From assembly GCF_015206895.1 (NCBI RefSeq), contig NZ_JADEXU010000076.1, positions 1 to 36,325 of the forward strand: DNA of 36,325 bases, in the 5' to 3' direction. A program made the translations under genes and the position numbers. The number at the start of each line of letters is the position of its first letter. Positions within the stretch are counted from its first letter, which is position 1. Of this stretch, positions 24,304-33,250 are shown piece after piece. The notes beneath the pieces are model-generated. The model was not told the DNA's origin and searched no databases. It saw only the letters and a program-made list of their open reading frames with translations. This DNA is from Nostoc sp. LEGE 12450. GTDB taxonomy: Bacteria > Cyanobacteriota > Cyanobacteriia > Cyanobacteriales > Nostocaceae.

Positions 24304-25926
24304 ATGAATACAGTGGTGACTCTACCGACAGAACAAGCGCCCCAAACATTGGAAAATGTTGGGCGACTTGATCGCCAATTAATTATAATTCTGGACTTCG
24401 GCTCTCAATATTCTGAGTTGATTGCCCGCCGCATCCGCGAGACTCAAGTATACTCTGAAGTTTTATCCTATCGCACTACTTCTGAACAATTGCGCCAACT
24501 CAATCCCAAGGGAATCATCCTCTCTGGTGGGCCGAGTTCGGTTTATGGTGACAACGCTCCTCATTGTGACCCAGAAATCTGGAATTTGGGAATACCCGTC
24601 CTGGGTGTTTGCTATGGAATGCAGCTAATGGTAAACCAACTCGGTGGCGAAGTTGCAAAGGCTGACCGAGGTGAGTACGGCAAAGCCTCATTATATATTG
24701 ACGATCCCACAGATTTACTTACTAACGTCGAAGATGGCACTACCATGTGGATGAGTCACGGAGACTCAGTTACCCAAATGCCATCAGGGTTTGAATTGCT
24801 GGCACATACAGAAAATACCCCCTGTGCTGCCATTGCCGACCACGAAAGGAAACTTTACGGGGTTCAATTCCATCCAGAGGTAGTACATTCTCTTGGTGGC
24901 ATAGCATTAATTCGTAATTTTGTCTACCATATCTGCGATTGCGAACCCACTTGGACAACTGCGGCTTTTGTTGAAGAGGCAATTCGGGAAATTCGCACCA
25001 GGGTTGGGGAGAAGCGAGTGCTTTTGGCACTATCTGGGGGAGTTGATTCTTCTACCCTGGCGTTCTTGCTGTATAAAGCGATTGGCGAGCAACTAACTTG
25101 TGTGTTTATCGATCAAGGCTTTATGCGAAAGTATGAGCCAGAGCGATTGGTAAAGCTGTTCCAAGAGCAGTTTCACATTCCTGTAGAGTATGTGAATGCC
25201 CGCGATCGCTTTTTAGCTAAGGTTGCTGGTGTTACAGATCCTGAAGAAAAACGCCGCCGCATCGGACACGAATTTATCAATGTATTTGAGGAAACATCCA
25301 AGCGCCTTGGTCATTTTGACTATCTAGCTCAAGGGACTCTTTATCCAGATGTCATCGAATCTGCTGACACCAACGCTGACCCCCAAACTGGTGAGCGGGT
25401 AGCGGTGAAAATTAAGAGCCATCACAATGTTGGCGGTTTACCCAAAGACCTAAGATTTAAATTGGTGGAACCACTGCGGAAATTATTTAAAGATGAAGTC
25501 CGCAAAGTTGGGCGTTCCATTGGTTTACCAGAAGAAATTGTCCAACGACAACCTTTTCCTGGGCCTGGTTTGGCAATTCGCATTTTGGGGGAAGTTACAT
25601 CTGAGCGGTTAAATATTTTGCGCGATGCTGATTTGATTGTGCGGCAAGAAATTAACCAACGCGGTATGTATCATGATTTCTGGCAAGCATTTGCTGTATT
25701 GCTGCCAATCCGTAGTGTTGGCGTTATGGGCGATCAACGTACTTACGCTTACCCCATTGTCTTGCGAATTGTTACCAGTGAAGATGGCATGACTGCTGAT
25801 TGGGCGAGAGTGCCTTACGATGTCCTCGAAGTGATTTCCACGCGGATTGTGAATGAAGTGAAAGGGGTGAATCGGGTGGTTTATGACATCACCTCTAAGC
25901 CGCCTGGAACCATTGAATGGGAGTAA
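24304..25926 (+). CDS. guaA: GMP synthase (glutamine-hydrolysing)
   Basis: GuaA converts XMP to GMP with ATP and glutamine-derived ammonia. The 540-residue product has the class I glutamine amidotransferase domain (about 26-215) with Cys103 in GVCYGMQL and the His190-Glu192 pair in YGVQFHPEV, then the ATP pyrophosphatase domain with the P-loop LSGGVDSS at about 243-250, and the dimerisation domain ending VYDITSKPPGTIEWE. The length, all catalytic residues and the C-terminal motif are complete. It stands alone, with its own terminator about 90 bases downstream. Confidence 0.98.
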   Translation: MNTVVTLPTEQAPQTLENVGRLDRQLIIILDFGSQYSELIARRIRETQVYSEVLSYRTTSEQLRQLNPKGIILSGGPSSVYGDNAPHCDPEIWNLGIPVLGVCYGMQLMVNQLGGEVAKADRGEYGKASLYIDDPTDLLTNVEDGTTMWMSHGDSVTQMPSGFELLAHTENTPCAAIADHERKLYGVQFHPEVVHSLGGIALIRNFVYHICDCEPTWTTAAFVEEAIREIRTRVGEKRVLLALSGGVDSSTLAFLLYKAIGEQLTCVFIDQGFMRKYEPERLVKLFQEQFHIPVEYVNARDRFLAKVAGVTDPEEKRRRIGHEFINVFEETSKRLGHFDYLAQGTLYPDVIESADTNADPQTGERVAVKIKSHHNVGGLPKDLRFKLVEPLRKLFKDEVRKVGRSIGLPEEIVQRQPFPGPGLAIRILGEVTSERLNILRDADLIVRQEINQRGMYHDFWQAFAVLLPIRSVGVMGDQRTYAYPIVLRIVTSEDGMTADWARVPYDVLEVISTRIVNEVKGVNRVVYDITSKPPGTIEWE

Positions 25927-26017
25927 CCAAGTTTTGAGTTGAGTTAACTAAAAGCTCATCACTCTTTCCGATTATTCAGGTTTTTTGCAGTAATTTAGAT
26001 TCAAATATTTTAAATGG

Positions 26018-26064
26018 CAATGCCGAGCTGACTCGTTTTGAGTTTTGGCATTGTCTATTTTTTT
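26018..26064 (+). terminator. Probable terminator of guaA
   Basis: CAATGCC pairs with GGCATTG around an inner ACTC/GAGT stem, and a run of seven T begins at 26058. Confidence 0.55.
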
Positions 26065-26110
26065 GGCTATAGCTTTGGTAAGCTACTCTACATTTAACTT
26101 AAATAGTTAT

Positions 26111-26129
26111 GGCGGGCAAGATGCCCGCC
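26111..26129. repeat. Short palindrome GGCGGGC-AAGAT-GCCCGCC
   Basis: An exact 7-bp stem with a 5-base loop. It is the reverse-oriented relative of the element at 18435-18453. Confidence 0.6.
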
Positions 26130-26488
26130 CTACAAGAGCTTGATTTAATTGATACAATTTAGATGTTAAAAATGCCATAGTTGCTAAATTGAAAAGTCCC
26201 GGCAAAATCGCAAGTTTTTTGTAATAAAATAGGCAGCGATTGTCCAAATAATTTTGTAAAACAATAATTTGTGAAAATGAATTTAAACACAAATATAATT
26301 TTATCCAGTCAAGAATTATAAATTCCAGCGGATAATTAACCATCAATTAGATGGTGGCTAGACAAATTGAATTATTGTCTAGGAAAATAGGCGCGATCGC
26401 AGTAAAATTACCAAGGGTGTGGTAAAAGACAAAAAACCAGCAGCTCATTAGAAATAACTTTCATTTGATAAACATTTATGGAGATGTT

Positions 26489-26893
26489 ATGGAACCTCCT
26501 CTCCCCCTTGCTGGCTTAAACATCCTCGTAGTTGATGATGATGACGATAGCCGCTTTTACATTACTACCGTTTTAGAAGCTGATGGAGGCACCGTTATGG
26601 CAGTTCCATCGGCGGCGGTAGCATTGAAAGTACTACCTGAGTTGCAGCCAGATGTCTTAATTTGTGATATTGCTATGCCTGGTGAAGATGGCTACACCCT
26701 TATTCGCAAGATCCGGGCGCTGAAGCCTGATATTTGGGAAAAACTCCCTGCGATCGCTTTAACTGCTTATGGTGATAGCGAGTATCGTAGCCGTGCGCTG
26801 GAAGCAGGCTTTCAGACTCACGTGCCTAAACCAGTCGATCCAGGAGAACTAGTTGCGATCGTTGCTGATTTGGTTGCTTCTTATAAGAATTAA
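26489..26893 (+). CDS. Single-domain response regulator (CheY-like receiver)
   Basis: The 134-residue product is a lone receiver domain with the full set of phosphorylation residues: the acidic cluster in ILVVDDDDDSRFY, the phosphoacceptor Asp60 in DVLICDIAMPGEDG, the switch Thr in PAIALTAYG and Lys in HVPKPVDP. It has no DNA-binding or enzymatic output domain, so it should work through protein-protein contact or as part of a phosphorelay. No histidine kinase is adjacent. The ATG at 26489 with GGAG upstream is preferred over the TTG at 26465. It converges on the CDF gene. Confidence 0.9.
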   Translation: MEPPLPLAGLNILVVDDDDDSRFYITTVLEADGGTVMAVPSAAVALKVLPELQPDVLICDIAMPGEDGYTLIRKIRALKPDIWEKLPAIALTAYGDSEYRSRALEAGFQTHVPKPVDPGELVAIVADLVASYKN

Positions 26894-26955
26894 CGCAAAG
26901 ATGCAGTCATTTGTGGGTCATTAAATGAACAGGGCTTGATTTGGAATTGCTGAGA

Positions 26956-27861
26956 CTACTTTGCTCCTGTTTCAAAGCTAATTTGCTCAGACTTATATGC
27001 TGGTGGCTCAACGTGAATTAAAATCCTGACTGGACGGAACCTTTCTTCTAATCGGCTTTCTACTTCTTCGGTGATGTGGTGAGCGGTTTCTACGTCTGGT
27101 GCATTTACTATTAAATGCATTTCAATAAATACCTGACGACCAAGAACACCACGAGAAGCAATATCATGACAGTTAATTACACCTGGAACAGAAGTAGCGA
27201 TCGCATGAATTGCTTCTGGTGCGATCGCCATTTGATCCACAAGCCAAGGCAAATTTTCTTTTAAAACTGACCAGCCACTCCAAAATACCAACAAGGCGAC
27301 AGGAAAAGCTAACACCAAATCCATCCATTGATAACCTAGCCAAACTCCGATCAAACCGCCAATTACAGAGATTGTCACCCAAATATCACTCATGGTATGT
27401 GTAGCGTCAGCTATGAGGATTGAGCTACCTACCCGCTTACCCACAGCACGTTCGTAAAACGCCACAAAAATATTCACGCCCAGCACAATTAGTAATAACC
27501 ACAACTCCGGTGGCGATATTCTCACAGGTTCACCACCACCTTTGAGAATTCGTTCGATTGCTCCTTGCAGAATTTCAAAACAAGCTATTCCTAAAAATGA
27601 GGCTATTCCTAAAGCCCCCACAGCTTCAAACTTGCTGTGTCCATAGGGATGTTCGCGATCGGGCTGTGGAGAAGAAAATTTACTTGCAATTAATCCTAAA
27701 ACGTTGTTGGCGCTATCTGTCACACTATGCAAGGCATCAGCTAGCAAACTCAACGAACCTGTCCAGTAACCCACAAGTGCTTTCAATCCCATTACAAACA
27801 GGTTGAGCAGTAGGGTAATAATTAAAACCTTTTGCACTTCGGCGCGGTTATCGTAAAGCAT
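26956..27861 (-). CDS. Cation diffusion facilitator family transporter
   Basis: CDF proteins export divalent metals by proton antiport. The 301-residue product has six expected membrane helices and the metal-site motifs His45-x3-Asp49 in ADALHSVTDS (helix 2) and His155-x3-Asp159 in ADATHTMSDI (helix 5). The two-His two-Asp set is typical of zinc-type CDF members, so zinc is the best guess, but iron or cobalt is possible. The HPYGHSKFE motif after helix 2 is also typical. The C-terminal cytoplasmic ferredoxin-like domain (about 215-290) is present. The gene stands alone on the minus strand, and no metal-responsive repressor gene is adjacent. Confidence 0.9.
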   Translation of the reverse strand: MLYDNRAEVQKVLIITLLLNLFVMGLKALVGYWTGSLSLLADALHSVTDSANNVLGLIASKFSSPQPDREHPYGHSKFEAVGALGIASFLGIACFEILQGAIERILKGGGEPVRISPPELWLLLIVLGVNIFVAFYERAVGKRVGSSILIADATHTMSDIWVTISVIGGLIGVWLGYQWMDLVLAFPVALLVFWSGWSVLKENLPWLVDQMAIAPEAIHAIATSVPGVINCHDIASRGVLGRQVFIEMHLIVNAPDVETAHHITEEVESRLEERFRPVRILIHVEPPAYKSEQISFETGAK

Positions 27862-28480
27862 AGATAATTTATCACATCAAGTTCTATGACTTCTAATGTA
27901 GAACTCAAAACATAAATAAACACAAATAAAATGTATCAAAGTCTTACGCAGTAAGAATTAAGTCTCTCTATAGACTCTATCTTTTATACCATTCTGTTGA
28001 GATTCTTTATAACTAACAGCAGCTACAAGCTTTATAGCTATTAGTAATTGCCTTTATAAATAACAGCATATTTTTAGCATTAATTCTAGAAATATTTTAA
28101 TTAATTTTGTTATTTATACATCCAGTTACTCCAGACAAAATTGTATCCAGAGATATTATGACGACCATCAGAGGTGTATCCTTACTTAGGATAAATGATG
28201 AGTTTGATGAGTGTTATTTGTTACGTTAAAAGCATAAATAAGCCTGCGCTTCATTCGAAAAATGGTCAAAATTTGAGCAGCAAAATCGAAAAATATTTAC
28301 AGGTTTTCGAATAATTAGTAAACCTAGGGGTGAGTTTTGACGTTCCCCTCGCTAAAAATAAATTAACAAGCCAGAGGGATGAGTGAAAATTTAATCCTCT
28401 TATGAGTTTGAGTAAGAACTTGAGCCATATAATTCCAAAGGTCAATTTTCCTCAGACGACAAGTTTCAATCACGAATATT
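27862..28480. other. AT-rich intergenic region between the CDF gene and the SDR gene
   Basis: No gene or conserved structure is supported in these 619 bases. The region is strongly AT-rich up to 28380 and then meets the GC-richer SDR patch. A minor hairpin TATCCT-TACT-AGGATA lies near 28179. Confidence 0.4.
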
Positions 28481-29227
28481 ATGAGTACCAAAAAACTTAC
28501 AGGTAAGGTGGCATTGGTAACAGGCGGCTCACGCGGTCTGGGAGCAGCGATCGCCAAACGTCTCGCAAACGATGGTGCAATCGTCGCTCTCACGTACACT
28601 AGCTCGCCGCAAAAAGCCGACGAGGTGGTGCTTGCCATCGAAGCAGCTGGTGGAAAAGCCCTGGCTCTTCGCGCCGACAGTGCCAATGTCGAAGCCGTAA
28701 AAAACGCTGTTGCCGAGACAGTGAAAGCCTTTGGTCGTCTTGACATCCTCGTGAACAATGCGGGAGTCGCCACTTTAGCCCCAATCGATCAATTCTCAAT
28801 GGATGATTTTGATCGGCTGATTGCGGTTAACATCAAGGGTGTCTTTGTGGCAACTCAGGAGGCTGTCCGCCACATGGGTGAGGGCGGACGGATCGTTATG
28901 ATTGGCAGTGTCAACAGTGACATAATGCCTTTTGCTGGCGGATCTGTTTACGCTTTGACCAAGGGTGCGATCGCAAGCTTCACACGCGGTCTTGCCCGCG
29001 ATCTCGGCCCTCGTGGCATCACGGTGAACAATATTCAACCCGGCCCGATAGACACTGACATGAATCCGGCGGAAGGCCCCTTTGCCGACACCATGAAAAG
29101 TATGATTGCCCTCCAACGCTATGGCAGAACTGAAGAAGTTGCCGATATGGTTTCCTATCTCGCCAGTGCAGAAGCTGGTTTCATCACCGGTGCAAGCCTG
29201 AAGATTGATGGTGGCTTTGCAGCCTGA
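28481..29227 (+). CDS. Short-chain dehydrogenase/reductase (SDR), FabG-like
   Basis: The 248-residue product is a classical SDR oxidoreductase that would use NAD(P)H. It has the cofactor motif VTGGSRGLGAAIAKRLA (TGxxxGxG), the NNAG block at LVNNAGVA, the catalytic Ser in IGSVNSDIM, the YxxxK motif (VYALTKGA) and a C-terminal ITGASLKIDGGFAA. The substrate cannot be inferred. The closest general resemblance is to 3-oxoacyl reductase-like SDRs of proteobacteria. Its DNA is visibly richer in G and C (about 50% by eye) than its neighbours, and codon endings are mostly C or G, suggesting acquisition by transfer. It stands alone. The downstream bases 29228-29345 have the same composition but no intact frame. 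Confidence 0.88.
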   Translation: MSTKKLTGKVALVTGGSRGLGAAIAKRLANDGAIVALTYTSSPQKADEVVLAIEAAGGKALALRADSANVEAVKNAVAETVKAFGRLDILVNNAGVATLAPIDQFSMDDFDRLIAVNIKGVFVATQEAVRHMGEGGRIVMIGSVNSDIMPFAGGSVYALTKGAIASFTRGLARDLGPRGITVNNIQPGPIDTDMNPAEGPFADTMKSMIALQRYGRTEEVADMVSYLASAEAGFITGASLKIDGGFAA

Positions 29228-29350
29228 TACAGCAGAACCAAGAAAAATCCGATCGTGTAAATCTGTCTGGCGACGATATCATCGCCAAGACTGGGATGCA
29301 TCCTCAAAAAAGTGGGTTTCGCCGCCGTCGATCTCGACGGCTTCGTCTCT
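29228..29350. other. GC-rich tail after the SDR gene, possible gene remnant
   Basis: Composition stays like that of the SDR gene to about 29345. Short protein-like pieces appear in two frames (SGDDIIAKTGMHPQ and KKVGFAAVDLDGFVSSSG), as would be left by a frameshifted fragment of a second transferred gene. This is an inference from composition; no family is recognised. Confidence 0.35.
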
Positions 29351-29396
29351 TCTTCCGGTAAGATTAGTACTTATCAATAAGCTTTAATAAAAACTT

Positions 29397-29750
29397 ATGT
29401 CTTCAATTCCTCTAACATTGAATCTAATTGAAGGTTCTGTCTCTTTCAGTTTTTCACCCCAAGCAGCACGAGAATTAAAGACAGCGACAGACCAACTGAT
29501 GGAGCGCCTGAAAGCTGTCGCTGCTAAACCCACTCCTGGCGGTGGTAAAGTCACTCCCCAGCCTCCAATGGAATATCGTTACACTGGTGAAGTATTTTTA
29601 GAAATTTTCTGTAATCCTAATATCTGGCCAACGCCTTTCGCAGCCAAAGTTTTGCTCACTGTCCGCAACGTCAACATCCGCTTGACTACTGAAGCTGAAC
29701 TTACCCGTATTATTGAAGACATTAATCAATATTTAGAGCAGGTCGGATAA
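29397..29750 (+). CDS. Conserved hypothetical protein, family not recognised
   Basis: The 117-residue product begins MSSIPLTLNLIEGSVSFSFS and contains an N-terminal beta hairpin, a helix AARELKTATDQLMERLKAVA, a Pro/Gly-rich linker (KPTPGGGKVTPQPP), a beta region YRYTGEVFLEIFCNPNIWPT and a C-terminal helix LTRIIEDINQYLEQVG. It has no signal peptide or membrane segment, so it is probably cytoplasmic. Composition and codon use are like the surrounding chromosome. I have an impression that similar proteins occur in other Nostocales, but cannot name the family. Confidence 0.6.
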   Translation: MSSIPLTLNLIEGSVSFSFSPQAARELKTATDQLMERLKAVAAKPTPGGGKVTPQPPMEYRYTGEVFLEIFCNPNIWPTPFAAKVLLTVRNVNIRLTTEAELTRIIEDINQYLEQVG

Positions 29751-30272
29751 TCGTTTATATAATTTTTCTCTGCTTTTAGAGATTTTTTAACAAATAATCC
29801 TATACAAATTTGGGATTTTGCGAAAGTTGAGCCAGTTACTTGCGGAGGTCTCCTCTATTGTCGCAACTGGTGTCGGTTAGCCCGACTGAGCAAACTTTTC
29901 CAGACGGATTCTACCTTTGAACAGCAAGCGATCGCTTCCCTAAAGTAAGCGATGCTGTCAATTGCGAGTCAAAAGTGAAGTTCCTACACTTCTATCGGAT
30001 CAATGTAGGAGCTTCACCGAATTTACATATTAAACTCAAGCTGTAGCACCAGCATATACAGAAAAAATGGTTCTGATGCCTTCTTTAACTTGAAAACCTA
30101 TATAAATTAAGACTCCAATGCTTCTGTGTTAATGACAAACGCAAGATTCTATATGGGGCAATGCTCATTAAAAACCAGAGATTATTCCCCAAATTGGGCG
30201 TAGGATCGTTGATTGTGACATCCACACATCGAAAATTAACCCCCAACCCCAAACCCGAAATCAAACATTGAT
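29751..30272. other. Intergenic region with a strong hairpin
   Basis: The first 230 bases contain a GC-richer block (29815-29960) that looks like a dispersed repeat or mobile-element end, and a hairpin at 29975-30017. No gene is supported. Confidence 0.45.
29975..30017. repeat. 14-bp inverted repeat GTGAAGTTCCTACA / TGTAGGAGCTTCAC
   Basis: The arms pair along 14 positions with one G-U (C/T) difference around a 15-base loop. No T-run follows, so it is more likely a repeat or the end of a mobile element than a terminator. Confidence 0.6.
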
Positions 30273-30509
30273 TTAGTCGTTGTCCCACTGTTCACGACCA
30301 ATTAGGTCGCCAATGCGATCGCGCAACAAAAAGTCACATTTCTCTAATTCACATTCAACGCAAACCCACTCTCTCGCTGGAATATATTGGCAGAGGGTAT
30401 ATATCGGCTGTTGTCGGCTAATCATTCCCTTTTGCACCAATCGACGTGCTTCGTCTTGGATCAAATCGAGAGAGTAGTAATTGATAGAAGGCACCGTATT
30501 CACACTCAT
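30273..30509 (-). CDS. DUF4327 family protein
   Basis: The 78-residue product (MSVNTVPSINYYSLDLIQDE to LIGREQWDND) matches my memory of the small cyanobacterial DUF4327 family, including YTLCQYIPAREW and LRDRIGDLIGREQW. Four cysteines (LCQ, VCVEC, EKC) are present. Function is unknown. It stands alone on the minus strand with the start at 30509. Confidence 0.8.
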   Translation of the reverse strand: MSVNTVPSINYYSLDLIQDEARRLVQKGMISRQQPIYTLCQYIPAREWVCVECELEKCDFLLRDRIGDLIGREQWDND

Positions 30510-31507
30510 GGTTTTTACTCACAAATTAACACTTACGATAGTGTTCCCGTTAATAATTAGGAACAAACATTACAGAAATTAGACTTGTGGCTAGTATTTT
30601 GTAGTTTGCTATACGGAACTATTTTTATTTTGACGCTAGATATCCTGAAATTATCTCAAGAAATGTTAAGAAAGTCAACGAATCCTGACATTTATCAAAA
30701 ATCTGCTTTACAAAAAAAATTCCGAGTAGTTAACTTAACCTGCTATGGCGGTTGTATGGTTTTTATGCAACAAGTCTGAAAGTCTTGCCATTACTGTATT
30801 TAGGCAAGATTTGCTGGGTGGTAAGAATTCATATTGCAATCGCTTACATATCAAATAATCACCTTAAAGCCGGATCTAGAACTGCTGGTATTTATCTAAG
30901 GGTAAACAACACAAGAATATTTGTCAGATACTACGGTATAAACTGTTGCAAAACATAACGGCTAAAGTACACTAAGAAGGCTTTTACCCTATCATCTGTT
31001 AACAATTTCTTAAGTAAAATTGCAATTATCTAGTTATTTTCAGCACTGATATTACACAGTTTTATTTTGAGAAACATCTGTAGAAGGGTGGAGTAAAGGC
31101 AGGAGGAGCAAATCAGTTGGGGATTCAACCCCTAAGATTTGAAGCCACCGTTGCGTTAACTTCCCACAGGGTAAAGCCGAAACCATAATTTTCAGTTAGC
31201 GGCAATTCATGTAGACGCATACTCCTAGGTCGAAGCAAGCTACGCGGAGCGTCTCTAGAAAAGCGGCTACTCTACGAATTCTCCAACGAAGTATCCGCAG
31301 GGTATTGCCCCTACCGCGTGTAGTTTTGCGTAAGCCTAGTAGAGTCAAGACGAAAGCCAAGCCAACATAAAGCGTATAGATGCAACTACCGATCGCTGAA
31401 CTAAGTTATGGTTACATTAAAACAGACGCGATCTAGTCACGTCTGTAAACTGTTTGGCGGATTTGCTGAGATTAATTGTTCTGAATTTACATTGTTATTG
31501 AAGTTAC
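30510..31507. other. Long gene-poor region between the DUF4327 gene and rbfA
   Basis: About 1 kb with no convincing gene. Short plus-strand frames at 30585-30779 and 30752-30958 lack ribosome sites and family features. 31075-31340 is GC-richer, contains fragments typical of Nostoc dispersed repeats (AAGCTACGCGGAGCGTCTCT near 31239) and an internal region whose bases look conserved (see findings). Confidence 0.45.
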
Positions 31508-31927
31508 TTATTCACTAAATGATTCATCATCTTGATCTGTGTTGTCTTCTACTGCTAACAGATTTTCTGGCGGACGATCGTGATTGAGTTGGCTTAGTAG
31601 TGCCAGTACCTTGTTACCACGTTCTATGGAACGATCTTCGAGAAAGATGACTTCTGGTGTACGACGTAGCCGTACCCGCGCCCCAAGTTCACTACGGACG
31701 TAACCTGTGGCTGACTTTAAGCCTGCCATTGTTTCTACCTTAGCTTCATCTGTACCATAGATACTGACGTAGATTTTGGCGTGTTGGAGATCGCCAGAAA
31801 CATCAACATCAGTCACACTTACCATTCCTGTACCCACACGGTCATCCTTAATGCCGTTGAGCAGCATTTGGCTAACTTCCCGTTTGATCAATTCTGCAAC
31901 GCGGGAAACCCGGCGATTTGTAGCCAT
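31508..31927 (-). CDS. rbfA: Ribosome-binding factor A
   Basis: RbfA binds the 30S subunit during maturation of the 16S rRNA 5' end and helps in cold adaptation. The 139-residue product has the KH-like fold features: RRVSRVAELIKREVSQML near the start, DVSGDLQHAKIYVSIYG, then RLRRTPEVIFLEDRSIERG. The acidic tail DNTDQDDESFSE is longer than in short members. A perfect AGGAGG precedes the ATG at 31927. The Ycf33-like gene lies 123 bases upstream on the same strand and is probably co-transcribed. Confidence 0.95.
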   Translation of the reverse strand: MATNRRVSRVAELIKREVSQMLLNGIKDDRVGTGMVSVTDVDVSGDLQHAKIYVSIYGTDEAKVETMAGLKSATGYVRSELGARVRLRRTPEVIFLEDRSIERGNKVLALLSQLNHDRPPENLLAVEDNTDQDDESFSE

Positions 31928-31937
31928 AAAAATTTCG

Positions 31938-31943
31938 CCTCCT
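31938..31943 (-). promoter_or_regulatory. Consensus ribosome binding site of rbfA
   Basis: AGGAGG on the minus strand, ten bases before the rbfA start. It is one of the few full Shine-Dalgarno sites in the window. Confidence 0.7.
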
Positions 31944-32050
31944 GACAGAGGTTGTACGACAAAAATAGATGCAATTTGGGTAGACAGTACTTAGCGAAAG
32001 CAACGCCAAGAGCAACCGCCTGTGGGGCATGGCCCCGATATAGCGCTAGT

Positions 32051-32257
32051 CTAGATTGCACTCAAACCCAGCATTGCTCGTAGGGTGAAAGTAAGGAAGA
32101 CTAGGCTGCTCACAAATAAACCTAAGAGGGCAATTAAGGTAACAGGGCGCTTCAACAGTGGCACTAATGGCGCAAAGGTGTTCAAAAACAGCCCTAAAAC
32201 TATAGTAATTAAGTACCGGGGGTAGCGAAAGACGTTATCCCAAAATCCGTCAAACAT
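32051..32257 (-). CDS. DUF751/Ycf33-like small membrane protein
   Basis: The 68-residue product has the Ycf33/DUF751 opening MFDGFWDNVFRYPRYLITIV and two hydrophobic segments (about 15-33 and 38-60). Homologues are encoded in cyanobacteria and in some plastid genomes; function is unknown. It precedes rbfA on the same strand. Confidence 0.82.
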   Translation of the reverse strand: MFDGFWDNVFRYPRYLITIVLGLFLNTFAPLVPLLKRPVTLIALLGLFVSSLVFLTFTLRAMLGLSAI

Positions 32258-32422
32258 CTGAATCTAAACTGCCTTGTTATATACTTACGTTTGTTTTGAT
32301 ATGCTTTATCAACTCAATTGTAATCTATGCAGCCGGAAAATTAGCCAGCTAATATAAAATATACCTCGTCGGTTATATTGGCTTTATTTAGTCACGATTA
32401 TTTTCAGTTAAATCGCAAGTAA

Positions 32423-33250
32423 ATGGTAATTCAAATCCCCAAGGAAACTAGCCCGCGTCCATTTTTGAAGTGGGCAGGGGGTAAAAGTAGGTTGATACAG
32501 CAATATATTCCTTATTTTCCCAAAAGTTATAAAAATTACTATGAACCATTCTTAGGTGGTGGTGCTGTTTTTTTCTATCTCCAACCTAAAGCAGCAATTT
32601 TAACTGATATTAACGGCGAATTAATTAACACTTATTGTTGTGTTAGAGATCGTGTTGAAGAATTAATTTCTCTATTGAGAGAGCATAAAATCCGACATAA
32701 TAAAGATTATTATTATAGTGTCCGAAACAACTCCGGTGGGACTGATCTAGAAAAAGCAGCTCGTCTAATTTATCTTAATAGGACTTGTTTTAATGGTCTT
32801 TATCGAGTCAATTCACAGGGAAAGTTCAATGTGCCTTTAGGCAGATATGAAAATCCCAATATTTGCCCTGATGTTTTACTGAGAACAGCCTCAGAAGCGC
32901 TTTCTACATCTAAAATTGAACAAACAGATTTTTTTGATGTGGTAAATTATGCCACAAGCAGTGATGATTTTATTTATTTTGACCCACCATACTATCCTGT
33001 AAGTGAAACGAGCTATTTTACAGCTTACAGTATGTATCGCTTTGCTGAAGAGCAGCAAGTTCAACTCAAAGATGTATTTGAAAAATTAGCTGAACGTGGA
33101 GTTAAAGTTATGCTATCTAATTCAGATTGTGAATTCATTCGCAACCTTTATAGTAGTTTCAAGATCCATACTATATCAGCATCTAGAGCAATTAATTCCA
33201 ATGCTAAAAAGCGCGGAAAAATTACAGAATTACTAGTAACTTCGTATTAA
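32423..33250 (+). CDS. DNA adenine methylase, D12 (Dam/DpnM) class
   Basis: The 275-residue product transfers methyl groups to adenine N6 in a specific sequence, using S-adenosylmethionine. It has PFLKWAGGKSRLIQQYIPYF at the start, the cofactor motif EPFLGGGAVFFYL (about 41-53), LNRTCFNGLYRVNSQGKFNV and the catalytic DPPY at 187-190, the order of the alpha class. Relatives methylate GATC, but the recognition domain (about 90-180) cannot be decoded by eye. It ends convergently with a nuclease-like gene, with the two stops overlapping by four bases, which suggests a restriction-modification pair. Codon use is AT-rich, with little HIP1 sequence in the gene, consistent with a mobile module. Confidence 0.93.
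   Translation: MVIQIPKETSPRPFLKWAGGKSRLIQQYIPYFPKSYKNYYEPFLGGGAVFFYLQPKAAILTDINGELINTYCCVRDRVEELISLLREHKIRHNKDYYYSVRNNSGGTDLEKAARLIYLNRTCFNGLYRVNSQGKFNVPLGRYENPNICPDVLLRTASEALSTSKIEQTDFFDVVNYATSSDDFIYFDPPYYPVSETSYFTAYSMYRFAEEQQVQLKDVFEKLAERGVKVMLSNSDCEFIRNLYSSFKIHTISASRAINSNAKKRGKITELLVTSY

Larger units (their letters stand above)
25927..26488. other. Intergenic region between guaA and the response regulator
   Basis: The region holds the guaA terminator (26018-26064), a dispersed palindrome (26111-26129) and AT-rich sequence to 26464. The minus-strand frame 26107-26346 is AT-driven and not convincing. No other gene is supported. Confidence 0.45.

Noticed and set aside
26107..26346. Minus-strand ORF of 79 residues between guaA and the response regulator
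   Set aside because: It is AT-rich, includes the dispersed palindrome in its end, and has no recognised features.
28363..28773. Minus-strand ORF opposite the SDR gene
   Set aside because: It is the antisense shadow of a clearly coding GC-rich gene with all SDR motifs on the plus strand.
30585..30958. Short overlapping plus-strand ORFs (64 and 68 residues)
   Set aside because: Neither has a ribosome binding site or a recognisable family pattern; they may be remnants but cannot be supported.
31120..31160. tRNA-like T-arm (GGGG-ATTCAA-CCCC)
   Set aside because: No acceptor, D or anticodon arms can be placed around it.
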